A program made the translations under genes and the position numbers. The notes under the pieces were generated by a model that had not been told where the DNA came from, searched no databases, and saw nothing but the letters and a program-made list of their open reading frames with translations. Shown piece after piece: positions 1-11,670 of a stretch of 64,000 nt of DNA (the first letter of the stretch is position 1; each line of letters starts with the position of its first letter). The DNA comes from Sisyra terminalis (Eukaryota > Arthropoda > Insecta > Neuroptera > Sisyridae): assembly GCA_958496175.1 (NCBI GenBank), contig OY292279.1, positions 18,290,001 through 18,354,000 of the forward strand, written 5' to 3'.

Positions 1-555
1 AAATATAAAATCTTTATACTAACTTTTCTTTGGTATTTAAAACAATTTGAAAATCAATTATTGTTATTGAACATAAATAAAATATTCGAGTTTATTTCCA
101 CGCTTTCCACCTTTTTCGAACAATTTTGTATGTACAACGTCCGAATGTGTGAAATCGAATAACTTCTTAGTCATAATCATCAAAATAAAAAAGGTCATAA
201 TTTTTTTGTTTTTTCTAGTATAAGTGCACATTTGTGTCGATGAAATTTGGAAAGGGTTTTTGAAAATTCCTGCACTAAATGAATGAAAAATGGTGGCAAA
301 GTTTGTACAGGATAACATCTAATAAGCAATCGAAATTTCAAATTTCATAGTCAAAGACGAAACATTTTGCCTTTTAATATAAAACAGTTGGTTTATTACT
401 AGAAACAAAAACCTAGGCTGGTAAAATTTTAACTTTGATAGATATATCTGAAAAAAGTTAAGTTTAGTTCATAAGTGAGCTTTAAGTTTTTTGGTTTTCA
501 CATATTGTAATCCTGAAAATCCGAAATACGTATTCACAAATAAATACATTAGTGA
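1..555 (-). mobile_element. Helitron-like family B, partial copy
   Basis: This stretch matches, with scattered changes, the right part of the element at 51948-52988 in the same orientation. The fuller copy ends on the minus strand with a GTTGC/GCAAC hairpin followed by CTAG and T, as Helitrons do. Homology stops near TAGTGA at about 555, which reads TC on the minus strand, the usual Helitron 5' dinucleotide. The 3' end lies off the window. The open frame within it (64-318, minus) is not recognisable and is judged non-coding. Confidence 0.5.
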
Positions 556-1030
556 GCGTATATCGAGTAGTGAGAAATTTGGCGAACTAAAACTAAAAGA
601 AAAAAAGAAATACTTACCGAAATTTTTGTGAACTAAAGTTAATTGGCTCCTATCGACAAAGAAAGAATGACAATTTAAAGGGGAGGATGTTTAGAGTGTT
701 AAATATACAGTAAGTCATAATGATAAAAGAAATTTAAAATGCTCTTCCAGGACAATTATATAGTTGAAATTCAGATATTTTAATAAGAAGTGTATAGTTA
801 CACAATTGGTTATACTCGATTATGGATGAACTGGGTTTCGTGCAATTGTATAAATTTCAATTTCGCGGTAGTGTTGTACATTGCCGAAGGGTAATATTTT
901 TGGGAAAAAGGTTCAATCGAGACAGTGAATTAGGGATTCCTACTAATATTGACAAATCTAGACCCTTAACTTCTGATATTTTAACGGAAGTATTTTGGAA
1001 ACTTTTTACTGTTTTAAGTCACAATTAAGA
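556..1030. other. AT-rich sequence, probably DDX24 intron
   Basis: No gene is visible. An open frame at 822-1028 has no recognisable domain. Because the helicase exon at 1442 opens with a splice acceptor and needs upstream exons, this stretch is inferred to be intronic. Confidence 0.4.
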
Positions 1031-1362
1031 CCGAGTTTATTTACCTTGACGATATTTTTTATTTATGTATAGATGCTGATTGATTTATGGATTATTTGGT
1101 TCACAGCATGTATACCTACCGTAGGTATACGCAATAGACCATATTCTTTTTTGATATTTATAAATATTTTTTGAAAATTAATTGATCATTACATACAAAT
1201 ATTTTATTCTAAGCAACAGTTTAGTAAATATGTCTTTTTAAAGTCGATAAAATAGTGTTTTTATGTGATTATGTTTTTCGTAAAAGAAATAAGAAAAATA
1301 AAAATTTGCATATACCACTACAAATAGCGACACAAATACAGACGAAGTCACGGGCATCAGCT
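1031..1362 (+). mobile_element. Helitron-like family A, 3' fragment
   Basis: It is homologous to the 3' portion of the fuller copies at 7679-8428 (+) and 19443-20384 (-). Shared landmarks are GATGCTGATTGATTT near the left and CAGACGAAG ... ATCAGCTA at the right end. The 5' half is missing. Confidence 0.55.
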
Positions 1363-1441
1363 ATGTTTTATAATGTTATTGATATTATGGCCCAGAACTC
1401 TAAATATTTTTAATTTTGATTTTTTTCTTCTCCATTTTAAG

Positions 1442-2286
1442 ATTCCGAGACGATGACCAAGCATTACTAATAGCGACAGATGTCGCGGCTCGAGGTTTAG
1501 ATATTCCTCAGATTGAACATGTAATCCATTACCAAGTGCCTCGCACTGCCGAAAATTATGTGCATCGTTCTGGACGAACAGCTCGAGCTAGTGCTGTAGG
1601 AATCACCATTCTGATAATGGAACCAACAGAACTCAAATATTATAATCGACTTTGCCATACATTGGGTCGAGGTATTTGCATTATTATATTGATTTTGTTG
1701 ATGGTAACTAATTTTTTTCTCCTAATTTTAAGACAAAGATTTGCCATTGTTTCCGGTGGAAGATAAAATGTTATCTGCTGTTAAAGACCGAATACACTTA
1801 GCTAGAGATATTGATCAACTGGAATTGAAAGTGAAACGAGCAAATTCCGAAATTGGTTGGATGCAGAAAGCCATTGACGAAATGGATATAATTGTTGACG
1901 AGCATGATATGCCAGCCAAATATTTTGAATCAAACAATGAGGACAAAGCTCAAGAAAAACGAACGTTGAACATCAAAAGAAAGCAGCTGGCCTCTCTTCT
2001 TCGAAGACCTTTATTTCCCAAGGGTTACACGTCCAAATATCCAACGTTTGCCATGCAACTAAATAATATTCCCATAACGGAAAACGACCAGTCTACCGTA
2101 AAAGCTGTCGATGCCATGAAATCAGCGATAGTCAACTACGCTCGATCCAAAGTTGGTCAATTAATGCCCCGAATCAAACAAAAAACAAAACAAAACAAAC
2201 GCCTGGAAAAGCAAAAAATTAAGCAAAAACGTCGAGATTTAAAAAAGAAAAAATTAGGTAAAGAAAAAAAAGGCAATAATGAATAA
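1442..2286 (+). CDS. DDX24: ATP-dependent RNA helicase DDX24/Mak5, last two exons
   Basis: This is the C-terminal part of a DEAD-box RNA helicase of the DDX24 (yeast Mak5) family, nucleolar proteins of large ribosomal subunit assembly. Two exons are visible: 1442-1671 and 1733-2286, separated by a 61-bp intron with GT/AG ends. They join in frame to read [16 protein letters not shown]. The first exon has helicase motif V ([12 protein letters not shown]) and motif VI (HRSGRTAR) with the arginine finger. The second has [14 protein letters not shown] and KYPT blocks typical of DDX24, then a very basic Lys/Arg-rich tail. About 260 residues are present. The first exon starts mid-codon after a TTTTAAG acceptor, so motifs Q, I, Ia, DEAD and SAT lie left of the window. 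The reading frame is intact, so the gene looks functional. Identity as DDX24 rather than another DEAD-box protein rests on the post-helicase region. Confidence 0.93.
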
Positions 2287-2299
2287 ATGTTTCTATATA

Positions 2300-2305
2300 A
2301 ATAAA
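2300..2305 (+). terminator. AATAAA poly(A) signal of DDX24
   Basis: A canonical AATAAA lies 14 bases after the DDX24 stop codon (TAA 2284-2286), giving a short 3' UTR. Confidence 0.6.
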
Positions 2306-3023
2306 GATTTATTAATACAACTTCTTCTCACTGTTTCTTAAATTAAACATCTCTCTTATTGCATTATTTCTTACACAATTGCTGAACAATGATACATTAC
2401 AAAAAAAAAATCGTTTAAATGCAGCCTTCGTTAAATCATCGGTTCCCCGACATGAGACCATGCGACAGTTAATTATTGTATATTCTCATAACCGTAAACC
2501 CAATTCTCGCCTCATTCGTTCCTCTCAATACATTTATTTTACAAACTAACCGTTACGAATAAATTGGGAATTGAATGAAATATGAGATTCTTATCATAAA
2601 TGAAAGTTGAAATCTAATGATAACAATACTGATAAATACAATTCTCTACTATATCAATATTTTTAAGATCCAGCTTTTAGGTAACGTATAGGCAACCAGT
2701 CTGTGTTTGCTGCATTCTATATACTTAACGGTAAGTGTGATTGCCTATACATTTGAAATGAAGAACACAAAACTTTTCTTCTATCAACTTTGTACAAATA
2801 ATGTGTTAATTAATTAAATAATCTACTTAATTTTTGGTTAATAATAAATTAATGTCTTAAAAATCATCACGCTTTGTCCAGTTATTTTTTTTTTTGTTTA
2901 TAAATTTAGTTGAATTATATTTGTGGAAGGGGCAAACAGGAATAGATTTTCTAAAGTCGTTTGATTTTTCTTTTGGAAAACAATTTTCATCGATCAATTG
3001 ATTTTAACACGCCACAAAAAAGT
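2306..3023. other. Tail-to-tail spacer between DDX24 and ABRA
   Basis: It contains the ends of two convergent genes. No repeat copy or open frame is recognised. It should hold the ABRA 3' UTR (minus strand), but no clear minus-strand AATAAA was found close to that stop codon. Confidence 0.5.
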
Positions 3024-6000
3024 TTAAGATGGTGTCGGTGTAGTTTCTCTGTTTTTCAAAAATTCCCGGATTTCCTTGATTGGTTTCAATAAGATTATGG
3101 GTACGTTATCGTCGCGTCTCTAAAATAACAAAAAAAAAACGTTAATACCTCGCTAAATACTTATGTATATATAACAAAGTATGAGCATTGTTTAGGTATG
3201 CCAGAGCTTCGAAAACTTCTTCATTCGATGGTCCTCTAAATCAGAAAAAAATCCAAGGATCGTTTTCCCGAAACTGTGAGACTTTAGTGACTAACAGTTC
3301 TTTGTTTATGTACCATTAATTATTGTTATATGAATATTTTGCGGCTCTCTGAAAGGAGCTCCAAGGTCCTTTAGGGGGGCCATGCCCCCCAGAAGTATTC
3401 AAGACAAATTGTTCAAATTTAACCATTTGTAGGTCACATATAAAATGATAACCAAGAATGCTGGTGACTATTACAAAGTCGATGATTCTCGATTACACTA
3501 TATGAGGTCATCGTTTGTGAGCGTTAAGATTTCAATGATATATATTGGCAGTTCATATATTGTTTGGCATAAAAAAATGCAACCAACCTGGAACAGGCAT
3601 TCGCCTTCAAAATCTAAAAGTTTGTGTTTCCTAGCTCGTAATAACATTCCAACTAATTTGTCAGAAATAACTGTGTAGATCTAAAAAAAAAAACGTATAT
3701 TTTAGGTTCTGATCTATTTATTTTTATTTAGTGAAACTTACGTTAAATAGTTCACCGAAAAAAATGACTGTTTGCGTGCCTTCCTCATTATATTGTGCTC
3801 CATTTTCATGGATTATTTCGCACAGTTCTAGCATAGCTTTCCATACATGTTGCGAAGCTTTTTGACCACGCTTTTCCGACAGCGAACCTGGAGCTGGTCT
3901 GCAAGAAAAATTGAAGCGTAAATATTTATTTTTATAAGCAGTTTTATGACTTATTACTAGAAATGGGACGGAAAAACTTCCTGAAATAAAAATAATGTGA
4001 ACTAGAAACTAAACCAGTGACCCACCCAAAGAAAGTATAGGACGTTTGAAAATTTAATGATACTCTTTTTATGAATTGTTTGGACGTGGGCCAAGAATTT
4101 GTGTTCGATATTCATTCTGATAGTTTGACTCGGAAGTCTTTACAAATTAATTTGTTAAGAACATCAGTTTAATCTTCATAAAGCTCTACTAAAAGCTTCA
4201 CTGTTCGATTTGTATAATTGAGTTATACTCTTGGTTCTGGCCGGAAAAGAGCGAAAATGTGGCGAGTTACGAGGCTCATAATAGACAAACCATTGGCACA
4301 ATCCCATCGTGACTACGAGCATCATAGAAATCGGCGAAATCTCTTGAAGGAATTTTTTGGCAAGAACGCGAAAGAGTTGGAGCCACGTGCCCACACAATG
4401 TTCCCACAAAGTCAGGCGCTTGACATTGAAAACCAAATGGGCCTCATATCTTCTAATTTTGAACAAAAACCTACCACTGAAAATATATCAAACACATAAG
4501 CACTTTCAAAACAAAAAAAAAAATGAATAGCTTGTCGGCCATTTTGAAAATTGCCGCCATATTGAAAGAATTCAATTTCTCGATTTATTTTCATTTAATC
4601 GAAAATTAAACTATTAAAATGAGCCATAAATGCTTTTCTAACTATCAAATGTAAAAATAAAAACTAAAACTTCAATAAACTATATTCAAATCTATTACAT
4701 TTTATGAAATATATTAAGTTAGGGAATTGCTTTCATCCAAGCAAAGTTGTTTGTATTAAATCGCACTCAATCGTAAATCATTGACTAACAAAATCTCCAA
4801 GTAATTTATTTCAATTGCCTACAAATTCTTTCCCGTCCACTCGATTTCACGTGACATTGAAAGTGTGAGATGACAACATTCTTTTGGGGAACATTTGCAA
4901 AACAGTCGTGAAAAGGAAGAGCGAAATGAAAAATATTTATAACATTTACTTACATTAAAATAAGTAAATAAAAATGTGAAATGATAGGCGCCAGAAATCT
5001 GCTTTTAAAAATCATATACATACGACCAATAATAAAATATTATTTATTGCATTGGAAGAAATTTGGGAACCTTGTTTACTAATTGCTTGGTTTCGCAGCC
5101 AAATTGATACAGACATATAGCCATAATATTATTTTCGAAAAAAAAAAACATTTTTTTTTAATATTCGTAAATCTGACCAAATGACGTAAATTTGATGTCC
5201 TTCTATTTTTTACAAATCCCCAAAATCCCTAGCTTTACTAAAGACAAATTCCTGACTGTAACAAGGAATGGTGAATCCTCAGTGGGAATTTAGACATGCG
5301 AAATTCCAGATAATATCAATGTGCAATCCTTATAAAAAAATTAGGTTCAAGTCCTTTTTGGATTAGTCAAATCTGGCAACGTTGCATTTTATACTTTGTT
5401 TTTAAGAATATTATCGAGATACAATCGGAGAAAAAAGTACATAAAAATAGAAATTCGTCAATAATTACGTCAAATATATAGATCGATACTTGAAAAAATT
5501 TATATCTTTTAAGAAAAAAATTGGAAATTTCACCAAAAATTTTACACAAAATAAGAAAAACAGAAAATATAGCAAATGTGTAACTAACTTTTGGGACTGA
5601 ATATGCTTTGATTTCAACTTAAATCAAAATTACGAATGTATATTTTTTTGTATGATTAAATCATAAATAAACCGTTAAATTAGCATGTTTTCAAGACAAT
5701 CATAACTTAATAATAAAAATTAAATTAAAAATTCAACATTATATAAAATAATAGAAATGTGATAACGCTGTCGAATTTAAAGGTTGGCAGCATTGGCAAC
5801 TTTAGTATGTCTCTCTCACATAATGTGAGTGAGCATGCGTGACATGTTCAACATTTTGAAAATAAATTATTCGACATATTTCATCCTTTTCCGCTTTATA
5901 CTGTGTACTTATGAGTGTGACAAAGATAAATTATGCATTTCATTTTTATTTAACCAAATGTACTAACACATTTTGTATTATAAATAAGACGGTACGTCTC

Positions 6001-9000
6001 AGCTGACGACGGTATTGCCGCATATTCGTATACACTTATAGTGATTTCAAATAAACTTATGCAAAATTAGTTCCCTAAAGTTTAAACTACATATTTTGAA
6101 AGAATGGGATCCCAGATAGTATTTTTTTGCTAATAAAATAAATTTTGTCTATTCGATCATCGAATCTCCATAAGATTACCTGTAAAATTATAGTTTTTTT
6201 TTTCAATTTGCAATACCTTTTTTATGACTTAGTGAATCGATTTAAAATTTCACAGTTGCTTTAGCATGAAATAAGGAACATTCTTCTCAATTTTTAGTTG
6301 TTTGGTAGCATTTTGACATACCTCCATAACATGATTAATTTTATTCACGAATAAATTAGCCCATAAAGAAAATTTAGTCACAAAAGAGAAAATTATACCA
6401 TATTAGAATTGAATTAACAAAAAATCGCGAATAAAATAAAAAAAAGTAGAAAATACAACTTTGCCAGATTTGGCTGTTCTAAAAAGGGACTTGAACCAAA
6501 GAATATCGGCTCAAGTGTACTTTAGCACACCCACAATCTGGCAACGTTACATTTTCGACTTTGTTTTTAATTTAGCTCGCGATATTTTTATTAATTCTAT
6601 TCTAATATGGAATAATTCTCTCTTTTGTGGCTAAATTTTCATTATGGATCGATTTAATCGCGAATTGAATTAAAAACCAAGTCGAAAATGCAACGTTGCC
6701 AGATTGTGGGTGTGCTAAAGTACACTTAAGCCGTATATTGTATGTTAAAGACATTGTCGAATCAAAAAGTAGAAATGAAAAGAAAATATTAACGGTAATT
6801 GAGAATCGAAACATTTACTACTCTATGTTTAATATTTCTATTGTTTCACTGGTTCCATTATGATCTTAAATGTTAACAGATAGTAGTTCACAAGTTGAAC
6901 CAAGTAAACCAAAGTTATCCGCTACGCTTTTGCGACAATGATGTGAGATATTTAATTTAAATGATAAAAGAGGACATAAAATATGTTATTACTTGGTAAT
7001 AAATACTTGAAATTTTGAGATACCATAGTCAAAAATCTCACCGATATTTCTATTAAAGAAATCGGTGTATCGATGTCATCATTGGTGATGTTTTACAATG
7101 TTTTCGATTTATTTTAACGCCATAGTGTATAACGTGTATAATGTATTGTGCTAGTGTACTTGGTAAAGACCGCTTCACACTAGGCATGGTCGCTAGATTT
7201 AGCTTTGATATCTCTGCAAGTGATTGAGCTGGCTATGAGTTGAAGATAGAAAATCTAGAGAAGACAAAAACATAAAAAAAGAAAACAGGAAATAAAATAA
7301 ATCGAAAATAGCAAAGGTGTAGCAAATATAGCGCCAAAAACCATTTATTAATAGTAAACACTAGCAAAAGTTTTAGCAGAAAAGAAATTTCTATTTTCAA
7401 AGTTAACTTAGTTGCTAGCAGGATCTTAACGCTTAATCTAGCAAAATATCTCAGGTCTCGTGTGAAGCGGTCTTAAACGATTCTTTTAGTGATTATATTG
7501 TACATTTTTAAAAAGAATCGATACTTTTCTTTCCGATGTTTACATGCTTCTGTTGCAAACCATTGGTAGAGGATGTGTTCCGAAACGTACAAACAGTACT
7601 GACAGTACTGAAAGTCAGGGCTGAGGAGTTTAACTGAAACTTCAGCTCCAGCTCTGGTCCCAATCTTTTATCTATTTATCTATTATTATAAAGAGGAAAG
7701 ATTTGATTGTTTGTTTGTTTTGAATAGGCTCCGAAACTACTTGGCCGATTTGAAAAATTCTTTCATTGTTAGGAAGCTACACTATTTTCGGTCAACATAG
7801 GCTATATTAAATTTTCAAAAAAGTTAGGGATCCATACTAAAACTCCAATAATGTAACCCAAGGTCTGAAAAAATTACCAAAGACATTCTTTTATCGCGTG
7901 CGCTGCGAAAACTATTGGTTGTAGAACAAAATAATGTACTACGATTTTGCAGAACATATTATTATCTACAAAAAATAGAGCGACAGCATATGTCTAACTA
8001 TTATAGTTATGTCACAATAAGTGTTTTTTTCATTTTAAAAAATATATAAATGCCACCGTTATAAAAGCTCTTTTTTTTATACTTTGGGATTAATCCTTAT
8101 CAAAATAAATGACTTCATATTTAAGTTTGCTTCAATACCATTATATAACATTTTAAGTTATTCAATTTGAACATTCCATTCGAAAGATATCACAAGTTTA
8201 AAAATGTAAGTTATTTGAAAAATGTTGCATGGTCACCGCATTTTACTTATAATTAAGACCAACTTTATTGAACTTGGCGATATTTTTTATTTATGTATAG
8301 ATGCTGATTGATTTACGGATTATTTATCGAAAAATAAAAATTTTCATGTACCACTACAAATCGCAAATTTGAAAAGAAAACATAATCTACACCTACGTTA
8401 CGCAGACGAAGTTGCAGGGATCAGCTAGTATTTCATAATCTAGCTTCAAATCTGGCTTCTATTTCGGTCTACATTATTGTAACTTATGATTTAATTTTTT
8501 GATCATAAGTCACTATACCATCAAAGATCAATTTAAATTTAATTGTATATCATTAAACTTTGGCTAAATGAATGAAGTACTAAGTAAATATTCAATGTGC
8601 TTTATGTTGAACATAAAATTGTTAGGAACATAAGAATGTTAAGAAGGAACTTAAGATTGTTATTTTGAAAGTGGCGTAAGTCCATTTCAAGGACGGACTA
8701 TATGATTATTCTTCTTGTAACTAGAACAAAGTATGTTAATTATTTAACTGCTAAATTTTTAGAAATTACTGATTTCATTTTAGTTGTTAACAAAAACGCC
8801 AATTATTCCCTCCTCCTTAGTATCTTAAGTTCCTATGGTTAAAAATCATAATACTCTAACAGAAAGGGACAAAGTCTGTCTCTCTCTTTGTGCCATGCCA
8901 GCACGCTATTGGTTGAGTGACTTATATCTCTCTCCCACCAATGCGAATGTACATATAGATTGTTCTGGAAACATCTAGTACATGGTGGTACGTTGACGAA

Positions 9001-10876
9001 TAATGGAGTATAGTCTAGAATGTTGGGTTGCGGGTATATAAGGTGCTCAGCTCAAGCCCAGGGACAGTTTTGTATCGAAGGTCATCTTGAATTTCCGTTA
9101 CAACAAAGCGATTACCAAGCGATTATAAGTGTGACTTGAATTAAAAGTGATTATTGTCATTTAAGTGATTGTTTTGACAAGTGTAATTGTGCTGTGTATA
9201 CAATATATAAAATATATTGCACTCCAATTTATGTAGTATAATTTAACATAATAATATACAAATTTAATATAATAATATACAAATTTAATATCATAATATA
9301 CAAATTTAATATAATAATATATAAACTTAATATAACAATATATAAAAATCATACCACCAACATAAATTTGGACAGAAGTTCAAACAAAAATATTCGTGAC
9401 GTATTGTCCAGATACGTATTTCGATTGCCAAGCAATCTCATCAGGGGTGATTCACCCACTTTGTGAATAATCACAAAGCAGTTACGGAGTGATCCAAACT
9501 ATTTGATGACCACTGATGAAGATTGCTTGGCAATCGAAATACGTATCTGGGCAATACGTCACGAATATTTTTGTTTGAACTTCTGTTCAAATTTATTTTT
9601 ATGGTATGATTTTTATATATTATTATATTAAGTTTATATATTATTATATTAAATTTGTATATTATTATGTTAAATTATACTTCATAAATTGGACTGCAAT
9701 ATATTTTATATATTGTATACACAGTATAACTGTTCAAAGTCAGCGAAAAAATCTTATTTTGAAGTGTAATTGTGTTATAAAAAGTGTATAAAAAGTGAAA
9801 TAAAAAAAGTGATTGTTAAGTGTGGAAGTGATTATTTATTTCCAAAAAGAAATTAAAAGAACAAATAACGCCATCTCAATACAGTTTTGAGACGTCACGT
9901 TACAATACTATAGGGATTGTTCTTGAAATGGACTTAACTCACTTTCAAAACAAACGGTGCATATTAAACGAAATATTAATGAACTGATAGTTATCAGTAT
10001 TCATAACTGAAGAATCAAATAATAAGTGAAAAAAAAAAATATCATTTTTATCTCATGAATTCAGTTTCGGTCGTAGTTTCGGCTTGGTGTCAGCCGAAAC
10101 TCGTTTTTTGGCCGAAACGGAAACTGAAAATTCAGTCGGACATTATCGATATGTTTTATTGTTTGCTAAAAAGTAGTTTTATAGTTATTTCTTTGTCCGA
10201 ATGTTGTGGATTGTTAATCTTAATGTCGATTTTTGATTTCGAAAACATAAAAGAATTGTCACATAGTTAACTGAAAGTTGTTTGCCTTTATTTTCAGTCG
10301 TCGATCGCAAAAAGTGTAAACAACATTTTCAATATAAGTGCTAAATTTATCGTATTCAGTCGCCGAAAATTCTCAATGAAAAACGTTTCAATAAAACGTG
10401 TTACGACCCCCGGATAGGTTGAGCAACGTTCGGTGACAATGAACAGAAAGGTAATGACTCAACGTGAAACTATTTCACGCCGGTGACCCAATATTTTCTC
10501 CAATAATAAGTATTCGAAAAATTTCCCTCCCAAATAATGCGTTGCTGAGTCGTGGAAAAATTATTCACTTATTTTTTTCGAATGTAACGTTCGGTTTGTT
10601 TGAAGTGTTGGATGCTTTTAAGATTTGGTATTTATGGAACGAATATATCAAGTGTTTGTCAAATTGCGTCCAAAATTCTTTGCTCATTGACGTCAATACA
10701 TGAATGATTCGTGGGTGAATTTGCGTCCCTCACCTGCCGTATTCCTCCTTGGAAAATTTCGGCCGTTCCAATGTGCTCGCGGTTTTTCCAGTCGAAAAAG
10801 GATTCAGCGCCTGATTCTGCATGTGTTTGTTGGCCTGTGTGTTGAACAGGGCAACTTTATCACTGAGCCGAGTGTC
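3024..10876 (-). CDS. ABRA: Actin-binding Rho-activating (STARS/ABRA) Costars-domain protein
   Basis: Four minus-strand exons are supported: 10876-10734, 3898-3742, 3680-3588 and 3119-3024 (TAA). All have GT/AG borders and phases that agree (0, 2, 0, 0), giving 162 residues. The first reads DTRLSDKVALFNTQANKH ... ALNPFS and ends EYGR. The next continue PAPGSLSEKRGQKASQH, VWKAMLELCEIIHENGAQY, ISDKLVGMLLRARKHKLLDF and RRDDNVPIILLKPIKEI. This is the Costars domain of ABRA/ABRACL, with the NPFS and YGRP blocks of the long STARS form. Vertebrate STARS binds actin and activates Rho/SRF signalling; the same role here is inferred. The first exon has no start codon. Weak candidate first exons lie further right (ATGGCT then GT near 11557, or ATGAGT then GT near 16616), and neither has a strong donor. 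The 6.8-kb intron 3899-10733 is full of mobile elements. Confidence 0.9.
3899..5343. other. ABRA large intron, left part
   Basis: Open frames overlap on both strands at 4176-4499 (up to 96 residues). They match no family I recognise and lack promoter or splice context, so they are probably chance. No repeat copy was matched elsewhere in the window. Confidence 0.4.
5344..6497. mobile_element. Longer hAT-MITE relative with inner element
   Basis: Both ends are degenerate versions of the GGCTCAAG MITE termini: GGTTCAAGTCC at the left and GGGACTTGAACC at the right, each followed inward by CTGGCAACGTTGCATTTT-like sequence. The roughly 1.15-kb interior (about 5560-6300) is repeated in inverted orientation at 12590-13480. 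Flanking 8-mers AAAAATTA and AAAGAATA agree at 6 of 8 positions. Confidence 0.5.
6508..6732. mobile_element. Palindromic hAT-type MITE (GGCTCAAG family)
   Basis: A 225-bp element whose halves are inverted copies: GGCTCAAGTGTACTTTAGC at the left, its complement at the right, and AATCTGGCAACGTTGCATTT inside. It belongs to the family whose copies at 15642 and 55495 have perfect 8-bp duplications. No clear target duplication remains here. Confidence 0.75.
7167..7473. mobile_element. PIF/Harbinger-like MITE (AGACCGCTTCACAC ends)
   Basis: Inverted ends AGACCGCTTCACAC and GTGTGAAGCGGTCT enclose 307 bp and are flanked by TAA on each side (7164-7166 and 7474-7476). TWA duplication is the usual PIF/Harbinger target. 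No coding capacity. Confidence 0.6.
7679..8428 (+). mobile_element. Helitron-like family A, non-autonomous copy
   Basis: A 750-bp element starting TCTATTATTATAAAGAGG and ending ATCAGCTAG, preceded by A and followed by T, as expected for Helitron insertion between A and T. In the sister copy at 19443-20384 a CGCA/TGCG stem sits about 10 bases before the CTAG end. The 5' region contains GATTTGATTGTTTGTTTG and CCGATTTGAAAAATTCTTTC, typical of insect non-autonomous Helitrons from memory. No helicase is encoded. Confidence 0.6.
8855..9904 (+). mobile_element. Solo LTR with a palindromic insertion
   Basis: The sequence outside 9192-9761 is about 480 bp and matches the intact copy at 25430-25876. 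Ends are TCTAACAG (TGTAACAG in the other copy) and CGTTACA, flanked by ATAC on both sides, which fits an LTR with a 4-bp target duplication. It carries TTCTGGAA at 8963-8970, a decayed GTCTAGAA at 9013-9020 and a TATA box TATATAAG at 9035-9042. No internal retroelement genes adjoin it. Confidence 0.6.
9192..9761. mobile_element. Palindromic retroposon with hammerhead-like motifs
   Basis: A 570-bp insertion into the LTR, flanked by a perfect 13-bp duplication AAGTGTAATTGTG (9179-9191 and 9762-9774). The left arm is the inverted complement of the right arm. The right arm continues 37 bases further (9725-9761), so the copy is an inverted truncated head joined to a fuller copy with a tail. Each arm has CTGATGA, a GATTGC/GCAATC hairpin, GAAA and an ACGTAT/ATACGT stem ending GTC, at about 9402-9453 (minus) and 9513-9560 (plus). 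The arms also contain a roughly 22-bp AT-rich tandem repeat. Penelope-type retroelements are the closest known analogue; the assignment is inference. Confidence 0.65.
9955..10140 (-). repeat. Dispersed CGGTTTCGG-rich repeat, copy 1
   Basis: Reverse-complement relative of sequences near 32720-32900 and 33865-34000. All contain runs such as GCCGAAACT and TTTCGGTTTCGG in mirror arrangement and an adjacent AGTGAAAAA/ATAAAAATG block. Class unknown. Confidence 0.5.
10141..10733. other. Apparently single-copy sequence inside the ABRA intron
   Basis: No repeat match was found. It has an arthropod-initiator-like TTCAGTC near 10354 and a short ATG followed by a GTAATG donor near 10439 on the plus strand. 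Neither is strong enough to call a gene. Confidence 0.35.
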
Positions 10877-11670
10877 CTGCAACAAAAAAAGCAAACCGAC
10901 ATTTGACCCTCAGCACTATAAATAACACAAATGTTTTAATGTTGAGACGAAATAAAAATCGAACAGAATGTGAAAAGTAAACAAAATGTTGCATATTTTC
11001 TCTAAATGATATATTTTTAGATTTTATTGACATCCTTGATATGGTCATGATCAAACAACGGAAGACATTTCAACCAAAGATCCCAATTTCTCTTCCATTC
11101 ATTCTCTAAACAAAAAAATAAAATAAATAATCGCTCAAGAAAATATGAAACATTTATAATATAAACCACTCGACCGTAATCCCTTTTAATTAATGGAACA
11201 TTCAAATTACTTATTCTACGCACAGCAAAAGACATTGGAAATACTCGTTATCAAATTTACCATCATTTACCAAAATTAAAACATTTAAATCTGTCTCAAT
11301 CTAAATTAACTCAACTAAATCCAATTATTTTTCTTACCCATTAAACATAGCTACCGCCTTATGTAACACATAACATTGAATTTATTTTTATTTCTTTTCT
11401 TGAAGTTATACTTCTTTAGCGGCAAAATTATGAACCTTAATTTTAAATAAAATGATGCTGTCACGCTACAGTATGAGTTTTTGTTATCAATAAGGGCAAT
11501 GAACCGAATCGATCGAAGCGAACAATCCCGAACCTGATACGAAGTTTAAAAATTACAGCCATTGCAGCCGACTAAAAGTTACTGCCATTTGCATTAAATA
11601 TTTAGAACATAAACATCGTCGAACTAAATATTTTTAAAATTTACAGCCTCAATATCAATATCATACATAA
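10877..11670. other. Upstream of ABRA exon, no gene assigned
   Basis: It probably includes the intron or promoter before the first visible ABRA exon. Open frames at 10860-11235 (minus) show no known domain. Confidence 0.35.

Noticed and set aside
3380..3405. GGGGGGCCATGCCCCCC as a gene terminator hairpin
   Set aside because: Eukaryotic context inside an ABRA intron; no reason to assign a terminator role.
4176..4499. Overlapping frames of 93 and 96 residues
   Set aside because: Open on both strands with no domain, promoter or splice context; chance is the simpler explanation.
9161..9791. Two similar 60-residue frames rich in Tyr, Ile and Lys
   Set aside because: They are mirror translations of the AT-rich tandem repeats in the palindromic element 9192-9761.
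10439..10452. First coding exon MNRK followed by a GTAATG donor
   Set aside because: Four codons, and antisense within the ABRA intron; no downstream exon could be linked.
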